From Lentzea alba (GTDB lineage Bacteria > Actinomycetota > Actinomycetes > Mycobacteriales > Pseudonocardiaceae): a stretch of DNA of 64,000 nucleotides. Position numbers and translations under genes: made by a program. The notes beneath the pieces are model-generated. The model had not been told where the DNA came from, ran no database searches, and saw only the letters and a list, made by a program, of their open reading frames with translations. Shown piece by piece: positions 8,922 through 16,430 of this stretch (its first letter is position 1; each line of letters begins with the position of its first letter). The stretch covers positions 186,001 through 250,000 of the forward strand of contig NZ_JAAMPJ010000004.1 in assembly GCF_011067745.1 (NCBI RefSeq), read 5' to 3'.

Positions 8922-9302
8922 ATGGCGCTTGCCGAACGGCAGGGTTCCTTTCACCGAACCGTGATCGACGTCGTCTACAAGACCATGAACCAGCTCGCCC
9001 AGACGGATTCACCTGACGAGGTCTTCGAGTTGCGCGAGCAGTTGCGTGCCGCGCTGCCGTGGTGGCGGGGACTGCTGCGGATGCACGAGCCGAACGAGCG
9101 GCACCGGTGCAAGTCGTGCCGCGCCTGGTACGGGCGGCACCGTGCGTGGCCATGCCCCGTGTGGCGGGACGCGGTTTCGGCACTGCACCAGCTCAACGAC
9201 ATGTACGGGTTCCTGGGCTCGTCCCACCCGGCCTCGTCGAGCAGACCGGGGGAACGAGTGACCGTGATCGGGTCCGAGCATCACCCCAGCCGGAACGACT
9301 GA
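8922..9302 (+). CDS. Conserved hypothetical protein with Cys-rich WY motif
   Basis: A 126-aa protein of unknown function. An N-terminal helical region with charged residues is followed by CKSCRAWYGRHRAWPCPVW (about residues 60-80), which has three cysteines and could bind a metal as a small zinc-knuckle-like element. A GAGGAG ribosome site eight bases upstream decides the start at 8922. It is divergent from the EspR-like regulator and overlaps the next convergent gene by 22 bp at its 3' end. The pairing suggests shared regulation. Confidence 0.7.
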   Translation: MALAERQGSFHRTVIDVVYKTMNQLAQTDSPDEVFELREQLRAALPWWRGLLRMHEPNERHRCKSCRAWYGRHRAWPCPVWRDAVSALHQLNDMYGFLGSSHPASSSRPGERVTVIGSEHHPSRND

Positions 9303-10504
9303 GCCGCCGACCCGGTGCAGGTCGCCTGGATCAGCTGCACCCCGTCGGCGGTGCTCGCGGGCGCCGACAGGCACTTGCCCGAGTGCCGGGCCGTGATCGT
9401 CGAGTAGCCGTCCGCGCCCGTGGTGACGCGCCACTGCTGGTTCGTGCCGCCGCCGTAGGTCCACAGGTGGATGCCCGCGCCGTCCGCACTGGACACGTTG
9501 CTCACGTCCAGCACCTTGGCCGGGTCGTTGCGGTAGTCCAGGCGGGAGTAGCCGTCGGACGTCGCCGTCGCGCGGAAGTTCTGCGCGGTGGTCCCGTTGC
9601 AGGAGTACTGCTGGATGACGGTGCCGTTGTCGAGACCGGCCGACCGCGCGTCGACGCACTTGCCGTTGCCCAAGTTGACGATCGTCTTCCAGGCGGGTTG
9701 CGGCTGCTGCGTCCCGCCGCCCAGCCACAGCAGGCTGTCGATGAGGAAGTTGTTCTGGGTGGCGGAGGCGAAGGTGGACGACAGCGGCCTGTTGGCCGCG
9801 TAGTCCATCGCGTTGTGGCCGAAGTTCGCGTAGATCATCTTGTAGTTCTTGTTCGTCCACATGATCGGGTAGTACCCGCTGCGCCACTGCTGGTTCGGGT
9901 CGGTGCCGAGCGGGAAGCTCGACGGGTCGACGCTCGCCAAGACCTGGATGTCCGGGTTCGTGCGCAGATCACGCGACCAGCTGTACCACTCGCTGACCGA
10001 CGACGTGAACTTCTCCGGCAGCCGCAGGGTCGACGGGTGCGTGCGGGTCTCGACCTTCAGCGTCGCGGTGGTGGGGCCCCAGGTGTTGTTGACGAAGTTT
10101 CCCTTGCCCAGGAACGTGTTGTGGTACCAGGACCACTCGTTCGCGTTCTGCGTGAACGCCGAGACGTGGAAGCCGAACCACGCGCCGCCGGCGTCCATGT
10201 AACGCTGGAACCCCGCGCGCTGGGTGCCGTTCGGCAGGTCGTCGAGGAAGACCACGACCTGGGCCTGGGCCGGGGTCAGGGCGTTCAGCCGGTTCCAGTC
10301 GGTCGTCGCCTCGTAGGTGAACCCGTTCTCCTGGGCGGTCCTGGCGAGCCAGGGGTTGGCCTCCTTGACGAACGAGATGTGCGCCAGGTCGTTGGTGCCG
10401 TAGTAGAAGCCGAGCACCTTGAACGGGGCCGCCTGTGCCGGGCTTGCGACCGGGACGAGCGTTGCGGCAAGCATTGCCAGCAACGCCAACAGTTTTCTTG
10501 CCAT
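9281..10504 (-). CDS. Secreted ThuA-like protein with ricin B lectin domain
   Basis: A 407-aa exported protein. A signal peptide (MARKLLALLAMLAATLVPVAS, ending AQA) is followed by a ThuA/Trehalose-utilisation-like Rossmann domain (about 30-250, VLGFYYGTNDLAH and VVFLDDLPNG). A C-terminal ricin-type beta-trefoil lectin (about 275-405) shows the repeated QXW pattern (NQQWRV, AQNFRA, AQSFRL). The catalytic role of extracellular ThuA domains is not known; the lectin suggests polysaccharide targeting. The start at 10504 gives the normal signal peptide with a GAGGTG box upstream. A dre-like operator at 10558-10573 sits in its promoter region. Confidence 0.85.
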   Translation of the reverse strand: MARKLLALLAMLAATLVPVASPAQAAPFKVLGFYYGTNDLAHISFVKEANPWLARTAQENGFTYEATTDWNRLNALTPAQAQVVVFLDDLPNGTQRAGFQRYMDAGGAWFGFHVSAFTQNANEWSWYHNTFLGKGNFVNNTWGPTTATLKVETRTHPSTLRLPEKFTSSVSEWYSWSRDLRTNPDIQVLASVDPSSFPLGTDPNQQWRSGYYPIMWTNKNYKMIYANFGHNAMDYAANRPLSSTFASATQNNFLIDSLLWLGGGTQQPQPAWKTIVNLGNGKCVDARSAGLDNGTVIQQYSCNGTTAQNFRATATSDGYSRLDYRNDPAKVLDVSNVSSADGAGIHLWTYGGGTNQQWRVTTGADGYSTITARHSGKCLSAPASTADGVQLIQATCTGSAAQSFRLG

Positions 10505-10557
10505 GCGGGCACACACCTCACTGTTGCAGGGTTGCGCGCCCGAAGATCATCGTAGGG

Positions 10558-10573
10558 ATGGTCCAGACCTGTT
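10558..10573. promoter_or_regulatory. dre-like (DasR-type) operator upstream of the ThuA-lectin gene
   Basis: The 16-mer at 10558-10573 has the core GGTCCAGACC. It resembles the DasR responsive element consensus (ACTGGTCTAGACCACT, from memory), with the central near-palindrome conserved. It lies 54 bases upstream of the ThuA-lectin start. DasR is a GntR-family repressor of chitin and aminosugar genes in actinomycetes. Confidence 0.6.
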
Positions 10574-10587
10574 GGGGACCGGGACGT

Positions 10588-11448
10588 TCACAGAATTCTT
10601 TTGCGCCACAACATGATCCCGCCGATCACCGCGAGTCCTCCCAGTGCCGCCACCACGGCGGACATGCCGAACCTCGTTGCACTGGAAGGAGGTTGTTCGG
10701 CGGTCGACGCAACGGGAACGGGTCGCGGCGTGCTCGACTTCGGCGTGGAGGACGGCGGCGCGGAACTCGACGGCGGCGCGGCCGGGGCCGCCTGCGCCTG
10801 GGCGGGCGGGACCGGTTTCGGTTGCGGTACAACCGGTGCGGGTGCAGCGGCAGGTGCCGGCGCCGCGATCTCGACGTCGGTGCACGAGTAGTAGGTGTCG
10901 GGCGTGTCGGTGTTCTGCCAGACCGTGTAGATGAGGTGACGTCCGGTCAGGTTCTGCGGCAGCCGCACCTTGAACTCGTACGAGCCGTCGACCAGCGGGG
11001 GAGAGGGCACGTTCAGGAACTGGTCCAGGTCTGCCCACCGCAGCGGCCGGGCCGGCGAGTAGCCGCCCCGCGTCACGTAGAACCGGAACGAACCCTGGTG
11101 CGGGATCGTCGCCCGATAGGTGAAGTCGGTGCTCTTGAGCTTCGTCGCCGGCCACTGCGCGCTCGGCAGGTCGAGCCCGGCGTACTTCGCGAGCCCGGCG
11201 CTGCACAGCTTGCCGTCGGGAACCATCGCGGTGTCGCGCCCGGCCACGTTCGGCAGCCGGATGTTGTCCCACTCCTTGGACGGCAACCCCGCCTGAATGG
11301 CACTGCGGCACGGCGAGGATGATGCTGTTGCCTGACCCGGTGAGCACAGAAAAGCCCTGCTCGCGGGGTCGGTCGGCGCGCCATGGGCGTGCGCGGGAAC
11401 CGCGGAGAGCATCATGAGCAGCGTCAGAACGCCCACAAGGCGAAACAC
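10588..11448 (-). CDS. Membrane-anchored AA10 lytic polysaccharide monooxygenase
   Basis: A 286-aa copper LPMO. Signal peptidase cleavage after AHA leaves an N-terminal HGAP, so His22 forms the histidine brace with the His in PHQGSFRFYVT. YSCTDVEI is typical of the AA10 C-terminal strand. The catalytic domain ends near residue 185. A long Pro/Ser/Ala-rich linker then leads to a transmembrane helix and an RKR tail, in place of the usual carbohydrate-binding module. The GTG at 11448 is preferred over 11454 because GGGGAG lies six bases ahead. Chitin or cellulose is the likely substrate; the chitinase neighbourhood favours chitin. Confidence 0.88.
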   Translation of the reverse strand: MFRLVGVLTLLMMLSAVPAHAHGAPTDPASRAFLCSPGQATASSSPCRSAIQAGLPSKEWDNIRLPNVAGRDTAMVPDGKLCSAGLAKYAGLDLPSAQWPATKLKSTDFTYRATIPHQGSFRFYVTRGGYSPARPLRWADLDQFLNVPSPPLVDGSYEFKVRLPQNLTGRHLIYTVWQNTDTPDTYYSCTDVEIAAPAPAAAPAPVVPQPKPVPPAQAQAAPAAPPSSSAPPSSTPKSSTPRPVPVASTAEQPPSSATRFGMSAVVAALGGLAVIGGIMLWRKRIL

Positions 11449-11516
11449 GAGCACCTCCCCTGTCTTTCTAGGGGTACGCGTGCCAGACCCGAGTCGTTCA
11501 CGGAAGATGTAATGTC

Positions 11517-12752
11517 ATGTCCTTCGCTGATGAGGTGTCCGCCGCCGCAGCCCGGCTGGGCGGAGTCGCACGCACCACGCCGCTCGAGGTGAACCAGCGG
11601 CTGTCCGAGCGGACCGGCGCGCGCGTGTGGTTCAAGCGCGAGGACCTCCAGGTCGGCCGTTCGTACAAGCTGCGCGGCGCCTTCAACCTGCTGTGCCAGA
11701 CCGAGTTCGCGTTCGGCGGCGCGGTCTGCGCGTCGGCCGGCAACCACGGCCAGGGCATGGCCTACGCGTGCCGCCGCCTCGGTATCGAGGGCCGCGTGCA
11801 CGTGCCCCGCACCACCCCGCGCCAGAAACGCGACCGCATCTCGGCCCTCGGCCAGGGCATGGTGCAGCTGATCGTCGACGGCGACACCTACGACGACGCG
11901 GCCGCCCTCGCGAAGGAGTACGCGCTGACCACCGGCGCGACCCTGGTCCCGGCCTTCGACGACCCCCGCACGGTCGCCGGTCAGGGCACCGTCGGCCTGG
12001 AGATCGTCCAGCAGCTCGGCGGCGCCCCCGACGTCGTCGTGGTGCCGGTCGGCGGTGGCGGCCTGCTCTCCGGCGTCGGCACGTGGTTCAAGGAGCGCTT
12101 CCCGCGCACCCGCATCATCGGCGTGGAACCGGCGGGCGCGGCGAGCATGATCGCCGCCGTGCAGGCGGGCCACCCCGTGACGTTGCCCGAGGTGGACTCC
12201 TTCGTGGACGGTGCCGCGGTCCGCCGCGCCGGCGACGTGACGTTCCCGATGGTGCGCGACAGCGGTGCCGAGCTGCTCAGCGTGTCCGAGGGCGCGGTCT
12301 GCACGGAGATGCTGGAGCTGTACCAGATCGACGGCATCATCGCGGAACCCGCGGGCGCCCTGGCCTCGGCCGCGTTGCTGGAGGAGATCTCCGTCGCGCC
12401 GGACTCGACGGTCGTGTGCCTGCTCTCCGGCGGCAACAACGACGTCTCCCGCTACGCCGAGGTCGTCGAGCGGTCGATGGTCCACCGCGGCCTCAAGCAC
12501 TACTTCCTGGTGGAGTTCCCGCAGGAGCCGGGCGCGCTGCGGCGGTTCCTCGACGAGGTGCTCGGCAAGGACGACGACATCGTGCTGTTCGAGTACATCA
12601 AGCGCGACAACCGGGAGACCGGCGCCGCGCTGGTGTGCATCGAGCTCGGCCGCCGCGAGGACTACGACCTGCTGTGGGGCCGGATGAAGGAGTCCCCGCT
12701 GAAGATCCAGCACGTGGCGCCGGGCTCGACCGCCTACCGCTTCCTGATCTGA
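11517..12752 (+). CDS. ilvA: Threonine dehydratase (threonine ammonia-lyase)
   Basis: A 411-aa PLP enzyme that converts threonine to 2-oxobutanoate, the first step to isoleucine. The PLP lysine lies in SYKLRGAFN near residue 50, CASAGNHGQGMAY is the substrate loop and VPVGGGGLLSG is the glycine-rich phosphate site. The C-terminal ~85 residues form the ACT-like threonine-dehydratase regulatory domain (KHYFLVEFPQEPGALRRF), as in the short biosynthetic forms of actinobacteria. It is monocistronic, with a hairpin downstream. Confidence 0.93.
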   Translation: MSFADEVSAAAARLGGVARTTPLEVNQRLSERTGARVWFKREDLQVGRSYKLRGAFNLLCQTEFAFGGAVCASAGNHGQGMAYACRRLGIEGRVHVPRTTPRQKRDRISALGQGMVQLIVDGDTYDDAAALAKEYALTTGATLVPAFDDPRTVAGQGTVGLEIVQQLGGAPDVVVVPVGGGGLLSGVGTWFKERFPRTRIIGVEPAGAASMIAAVQAGHPVTLPEVDSFVDGAAVRRAGDVTFPMVRDSGAELLSVSEGAVCTEMLELYQIDGIIAEPAGALASAALLEEISVAPDSTVVCLLSGGNNDVSRYAEVVERSMVHRGLKHYFLVEFPQEPGALRRFLDEVLGKDDDIVLFEYIKRDNRETGAALVCIELGRREDYDLLWGRMKESPLKIQHVAPGSTAYRFLI

Positions 12753-12773
12753 TCTTCACCCGCACGAGTGATC

Positions 12774-12822
12774 CATGGGGGGCACATTCATGGACGTCAG
12801 GTCCATGAATGTGCCCCCCATG
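12774..12822. repeat. Intergenic palindrome, family member 1
   Basis: A perfect 22-bp inverted repeat (12774-12795 with 12801-12822) and a 5-base loop. It lies between convergent ilvA and a DUF4360 gene, so it can act as a bidirectional terminator. It shares a GGGG-n-C-n-TTC-R-T pattern with the palindromes near 32.3, 43.7 and 59.9 kb, though the stem sequence differs. Confidence 0.85.
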
Positions 12823-12832
12823 GTTTTCGGGG

Positions 12833-13474
12833 TTACGGCTTCGGTGGGCAGGTCTTCCACGCGAAGTGGTAGGTCGTCTCGATGGACCCGTCGGTGGAGT
12901 CCATCGCGATGAAGCTGGTCTTCGTCTTGTCCGACGTGCCCGCCATGACCCGCAGTTCGGTGTTGATGTTGAAGTTTCGCTTCTCACCGCACGGGTGGTA
13001 GACGATCGCGGCCACGTCGGTCGTGTCGGTCGCCTGCCAGTCGTCGCTGAACGGGCCGGCGTAGTTGTGCTGCTTGAACGCCGTCTGCGACATGCCCTGG
13101 AAGTAGTAGTTGGCCTTCTCCAGGGCCGTGGCGCCGCGCTCGAGGTGCGCGAAGCCGCGGTAGTCCGTGGACGCGATGCCGTAGGTGAAGCCGGACGGAA
13201 CGTTGACGCGCAGGTTCAGCTGGCAGTTCTTGCGGAAGTCGGTCGGCAGCGCCTGCGGGCCGACCTGCGCCATGAACTCGCTGTACGTGACGGTGAACGC
13301 CTTGTTGTCCGGGCTCACGGCGACCGCGGCCGTGCCCGCCCGGCAGCCCGAGCCGTTGATGGTCACGACGTCGATGGTGATGATGTCCGGCGGCGGCGTG
13401 TCTCCGGGGGCGCCGCCGGGCGGGATGATGATCGTCGACATCGCGAGCGCGGCCGCGGCCAGTGTGTTGAGCAT
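12833..13474 (-). CDS. Secreted DUF4360 family protein (copy 1)
   Basis: A 213-aa exported protein of unknown function. The start at 13474 follows a GGAAAGG ribosome site and gives a short hydrophobic signal segment. The mature part begins with a Pro/Gly-rich stretch, then IDVVTINGSGCRAGTA, which marks the DUF4360 family. Cys residues (GSGC, KNCQL, PCGE, WKTC) are conserved with the next gene and probably form disulfides. It is closely related to the tandem copy upstream, so the pair arose by gene duplication. Confidence 0.85.
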   Translation of the reverse strand: MLNTLAAAALAMSTIIIPPGGAPGDTPPPDIITIDVVTINGSGCRAGTAAVAVSPDNKAFTVTYSEFMAQVGPQALPTDFRKNCQLNLRVNVPSGFTYGIASTDYRGFAHLERGATALEKANYYFQGMSQTAFKQHNYAGPFSDDWQATDTTDVAAIVYHPCGEKRNFNINTELRVMAGTSDKTKTSFIAMDSTDGSIETTYHFAWKTCPPKP

Positions 13475-13531
13475 GGGGCACCTTTCCGTCTGAAGTTCAA
13501 CCAAGAACGGCGGCGGGAAATGGTGCCTGGA

Positions 13532-14155
13532 TCAGCAGCGCTTCCAGGAGAACTGGTACTTCGTGCTCACACTGCTGTCCGTGGAGTCCATCGTCATGAA
13601 GCTGTTGGCCTTCGACGCGGTCCCGGCGTTCACACGCAGTTCGGTGTTGATGTTCAGGTGCCGTACTTCGCCGCACGGTGCGTAGATGATTTCCGACACC
13701 GTGGCGCGGTCGGTCGCCTGCCAGTTGTCGGACTTCGGGCCGTAGAAGGTGTGGGTGCGGCTCGCGGTCTGCGACATGCCCTGGAAGTAGTAGTTGCCCT
13801 TTTCGACGCCCGTCGCCCCCTGCTGCAGGTTGGCGAAGCCGCGGTAGTCGGCCTGGGCGATGCCGAACGTGAAGCCCTGCGGGTAGCTCACTCTGATGTT
13901 GAGCTGGCAGTTCTTGCGGAAGTCTGTGGGACCTGAGCCCTGTCCGGCCTGGGCGAGGTAGTCGCTGTAGGTCACCGTGAACGCCGTGCGGTCATCGGCG
14001 GACGCCACTGCCGCGGTGCCGGCCGGGCAGCCGGAGCCGTTCACCGTGACCACGTCGATGGTCACGAAATCAGGAACGTCCGAAGCGGCTTGCGCTGCGG
14101 GCGCGGTCGCCATGGCGGACACTATTAGGGCAGCAGCCAGCACCGTTTTCAGCAT
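13532..14155 (-). CDS. Secreted DUF4360 family protein (copy 2)
   Basis: A 207-aa paralogue of the neighbouring gene. A clear signal peptide (MLKTVLAAALIVSAMATAP, cleaved after QAA) precedes FVTIDVVTVNGSGCPAGTA. The four Cys positions and the GFAxLQxGATxxEKGNYYFQGMSQTA region match copy 1. The start at 14155 follows a GAAAG-rich ribosome site; the open frame extends much further upstream without meaning. It is separated from copy 1 by 57 bp and probably co-transcribed with it. Confidence 0.87.
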   Translation of the reverse strand: MLKTVLAAALIVSAMATAPAAQAASDVPDFVTIDVVTVNGSGCPAGTAAVASADDRTAFTVTYSDYLAQAGQGSGPTDFRKNCQLNIRVSYPQGFTFGIAQADYRGFANLQQGATGVEKGNYYFQGMSQTASRTHTFYGPKSDNWQATDRATVSEIIYAPCGEVRHLNINTELRVNAGTASKANSFMTMDSTDSSVSTKYQFSWKRC

Positions 14156-14462
14156 GGCCAGCCTTTCTTTCTGAAGTGTGGTACCGGCGACGGAATCCAG
14201 ACGATATCGGAAACCCTGAGTGGTGAAGGGCCGCCGAATGGGTGACCGAATTGCCCGGCAATGCTTGTGGAAAAGCAGCACTAATTGCACACCCGAAATT
14301 CTCGGCCGTGCGCGCACCATGCTCACCCACGGTGTGCGGGATTGACCTGACGATTGTCTGACGATCGTCGTTCGCTGGTCCGATCGGGTGAGGTGGGGCT
14401 GACAGGAAAGAAAGTTTCCAGTAAGACGGTGGGTGTCCGCCGCCCCGGACAAAAGGGACCAC
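14156..14462. promoter_or_regulatory. Divergent promoter region, DUF4360 versus DUF2341 genes
   Basis: A 307-bp intergenic stretch without a gene. It is less GC-rich than its surroundings. It contains TTGACC at 14343-14348, two TGACGAT direct repeats and a perfect 10-bp palindrome GACGATCGTC at 14360-14369, which could be an operator for the plus-strand gene. No dre-like site was seen here. Confidence 0.4.
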
Positions 14463-15578
14463 ATGCACAGGACTGGGCGAACTCTCACCATTTCCGCCGC
14501 GTTGCTCGCGGGCCTCCTGCTCCCCGCGGTGGCGTCCGAGGCCCAAGCGGGCTGGGCGCACCAACGCAAGATCACCATCGACACGACCGCCGCCGGCGCG
14601 AACGTCTCCGGCGACGTCAAGGGCTTCCCGGTGCCGGTGCGGCTCGACGCGTCGAACTTCGACTTCGGCCAGGCCAAGCCGGACGGCGCGGACGTCAGGT
14701 TCGACGACGCGGCGGGCAGGCCGCTGCCGTACGAGATCGAGAAGTGGGACGCGGCGGCCAAACAGGCGGCGATCTGGGTGCGCACCGACGTCAAGGGCAA
14801 CGCCACCCGGACCATCACGCTGAAGTGGGGCAACCCCGAGGCGTCGGCGGAAAGCGACGGCACCAGGGTGTTCCCGAAGGCCGACGGCTGGATCACCGCC
14901 CACCACCTCGCGGAGAAGGGCGCCGCGAACGGCTACCGCGACTCCGCCGGCAACCTCGACGGCAAGGGCGTCAACATCACCGGCGACGCGACCGGCACCG
15001 GCGTGGTCGGCAACGCGCTGTCGTTGACCAGGGCCAGGAGCGAGTACGTGCTGCTGCCGGGCAGTGAGACCAGCGGGCTGTTCAACCCGTTGCCCGCCAA
15101 GGGAACCTTCTCGATCTGGTCCAACGCGAAGACGCACCCGGCCGCGTACATCGCGATGTTCTCCAAGGGCGAGTCAGGCTTCCGCATCCACTACTTCGGC
15201 GAGGGCGACCAGACCGAGCCGTGCATCGACGTCGCGAACTACGACTGGTGCCCGCTGCCCTCCGGCGCCTACACGAAGGTCAAGAACAACACCTGGTACC
15301 ACTTCGTCTTCGTCATCGACAAGCCGAACGCCTACTACTACATCAACGGCAAGCTCGAAGTCGGCAAGACCGACACCAACGCGTGGAAGACCACCGGCAC
15401 CGAGCCCGTGACCATCGGCAACAACGAGAAGACGCCCGGCGGCAACAGCCGCAAGCGCTCGTTCGACGGCCTGCTGGACGAGGCGCGGATCCTGTCCGTG
15501 CCGAAGGACAAGAACTGGGCGAAGCTCGACTTCGAGTCCCAGAAGCCCGGTTCCAAGCTGCTCAGGCACGCGAAGTGA
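14463..15578 (+). CDS. Secreted DUF2341 / LamG-like domain protein
   Basis: A 371-aa exported protein. A signal peptide ends AQA, followed by WAHQRKITIDTT, the typical start of a DUF2341 domain (about 30-125, with FPVPVRLDASNFDF and LPYEIEKWD). A concanavalin-like/LamG jelly roll (about 150-365) follows, with SIWSNAKTH, WYHFVFVIDK, YYINGK and FDGLLDEARI. Such pairs are found in proteins that bind polysaccharide or other large ligands. The ATG at 14463 follows AAAGGGA. No catalytic residues can be assigned. Confidence 0.82.
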   Translation: MHRTGRTLTISAALLAGLLLPAVASEAQAGWAHQRKITIDTTAAGANVSGDVKGFPVPVRLDASNFDFGQAKPDGADVRFDDAAGRPLPYEIEKWDAAAKQAAIWVRTDVKGNATRTITLKWGNPEASAESDGTRVFPKADGWITAHHLAEKGAANGYRDSAGNLDGKGVNITGDATGTGVVGNALSLTRARSEYVLLPGSETSGLFNPLPAKGTFSIWSNAKTHPAAYIAMFSKGESGFRIHYFGEGDQTEPCIDVANYDWCPLPSGAYTKVKNNTWYHFVFVIDKPNAYYYINGKLEVGKTDTNAWKTTGTEPVTIGNNEKTPGGNSRKRSFDGLLDEARILSVPKDKNWAKLDFESQKPGSKLLRHAK

Positions 15579-15663
15579 CGTGAGCCGCACCCTGGGATGA
15601 ACCACTCCCCGTCGAGCGTTGATACTCATGACATTGACCAACCTCGATGAGGAGTGCCCTCTG

Positions 15664-15909
15664 ATGGCTCCTGACCAGCTCACCGTGTACTCGACCTCGT
15701 GGTGCGGCTACTGCCGGATCCTGAAGACCTCGCTCGACCGCGAGGGCATCGAGTACGTCGAGATCAACATCGAGGAGACGCCGGGCGCGGCCGACTTCGT
15801 GATGAGCGTGAACGGCGGCAACCGCACGGTGCCGACCGTCCACTTCCCGAACGGCAAGGCGCTCACGAACCCGTCGCTGGCGCAGGTGAAGGAACAGCTC
15901 GTCAGCTGA
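15664..15909 (+). CDS. Mycoredoxin (glutaredoxin-like)
   Basis: An 81-aa thioredoxin-fold protein with a CGYC active site near residues 15-18 and the cis-Pro segment RTVPTVHF. Size and motif match mycoredoxin-1, which reduces mixed disulfides with mycothiol in actinobacteria. The start at 15664 follows GAGGAG. Its 3' end overlaps that of the convergent DinB gene by 8 bp. Both neighbours fit mycothiol redox metabolism. Confidence 0.88.
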   Translation: MAPDQLTVYSTSWCGYCRILKTSLDREGIEYVEINIEETPGAADFVMSVNGGNRTVPTVHFPNGKALTNPSLAQVKEQLVS

Positions 15910-16390
15910 ACAGCTGATCGGTCGTCGAAGCGCCGTCCAGCGCCTCGCGGATGATGTCCGCGTGCCCGGCGTGCTGAGCGGTCTCCCGCAGCACGTGCAG
16001 CACGATCCGCCGGACCGACCACGGTTCGGGGTTCGGGTCCCACGGCGCCGGCGGCAGCTGGACCAGCTTGTCGAGAGAGGCGGCGCGCACGGCCTCGTTG
16101 GTCGCGCGCGCCGCCTCGGCGTAGGACGAGAGCAGTTCCTCGAACGAGCCGCCTTCCCACGTGTACTGGCCGGTGTCGAGCATCCCGTCGGGAACTCCCG
16201 GCCGTTCGGTCAGGATGTGCGTGTACCCGCGCTCACACTGGACGAGGTGCTTGAGCAATCCGCCCAGCGTGAGCTCGCTGACGGTCGTGCGCTTGCGGGC
16301 GTCGGCCTCGGAGAGTCCCCGCATCGCGATGCGGAACACCCTGCGCTGATCGTCCAGCATGTCCAGCAGCTCGTCGTGCTCGTTGGTCAT
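15902..16390 (-). CDS. DinB family protein (DUF664)
   Basis: A 162-aa four-helix protein of the DinB/mycothiol-dependent superfamily. It has the expected N-terminal helix, the LGGLLKHLVQCERGY segment with the first metal-site His, and VLHVLRETAQHAGHADIIRE with the C-terminal His pair. Such proteins bind a divalent metal, and some use mycothiol as a thiol donor; the substrate here is unknown. It is convergent with and overlaps the mycoredoxin gene. Confidence 0.85.
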   Translation of the reverse strand: MTNEHDELLDMLDDQRRVFRIAMRGLSEADARKRTTVSELTLGGLLKHLVQCERGYTHILTERPGVPDGMLDTGQYTWEGGSFEELLSSYAEAARATNEAVRAASLDKLVQLPPAPWDPNPEPWSVRRIVLHVLRETAQHAGHADIIREALDGASTTDQLFS

Positions 16391-16430
16391 GCGGCCAAGC
16401 TATGGCCGAACTAGGACAGCTCGGGTCCTA

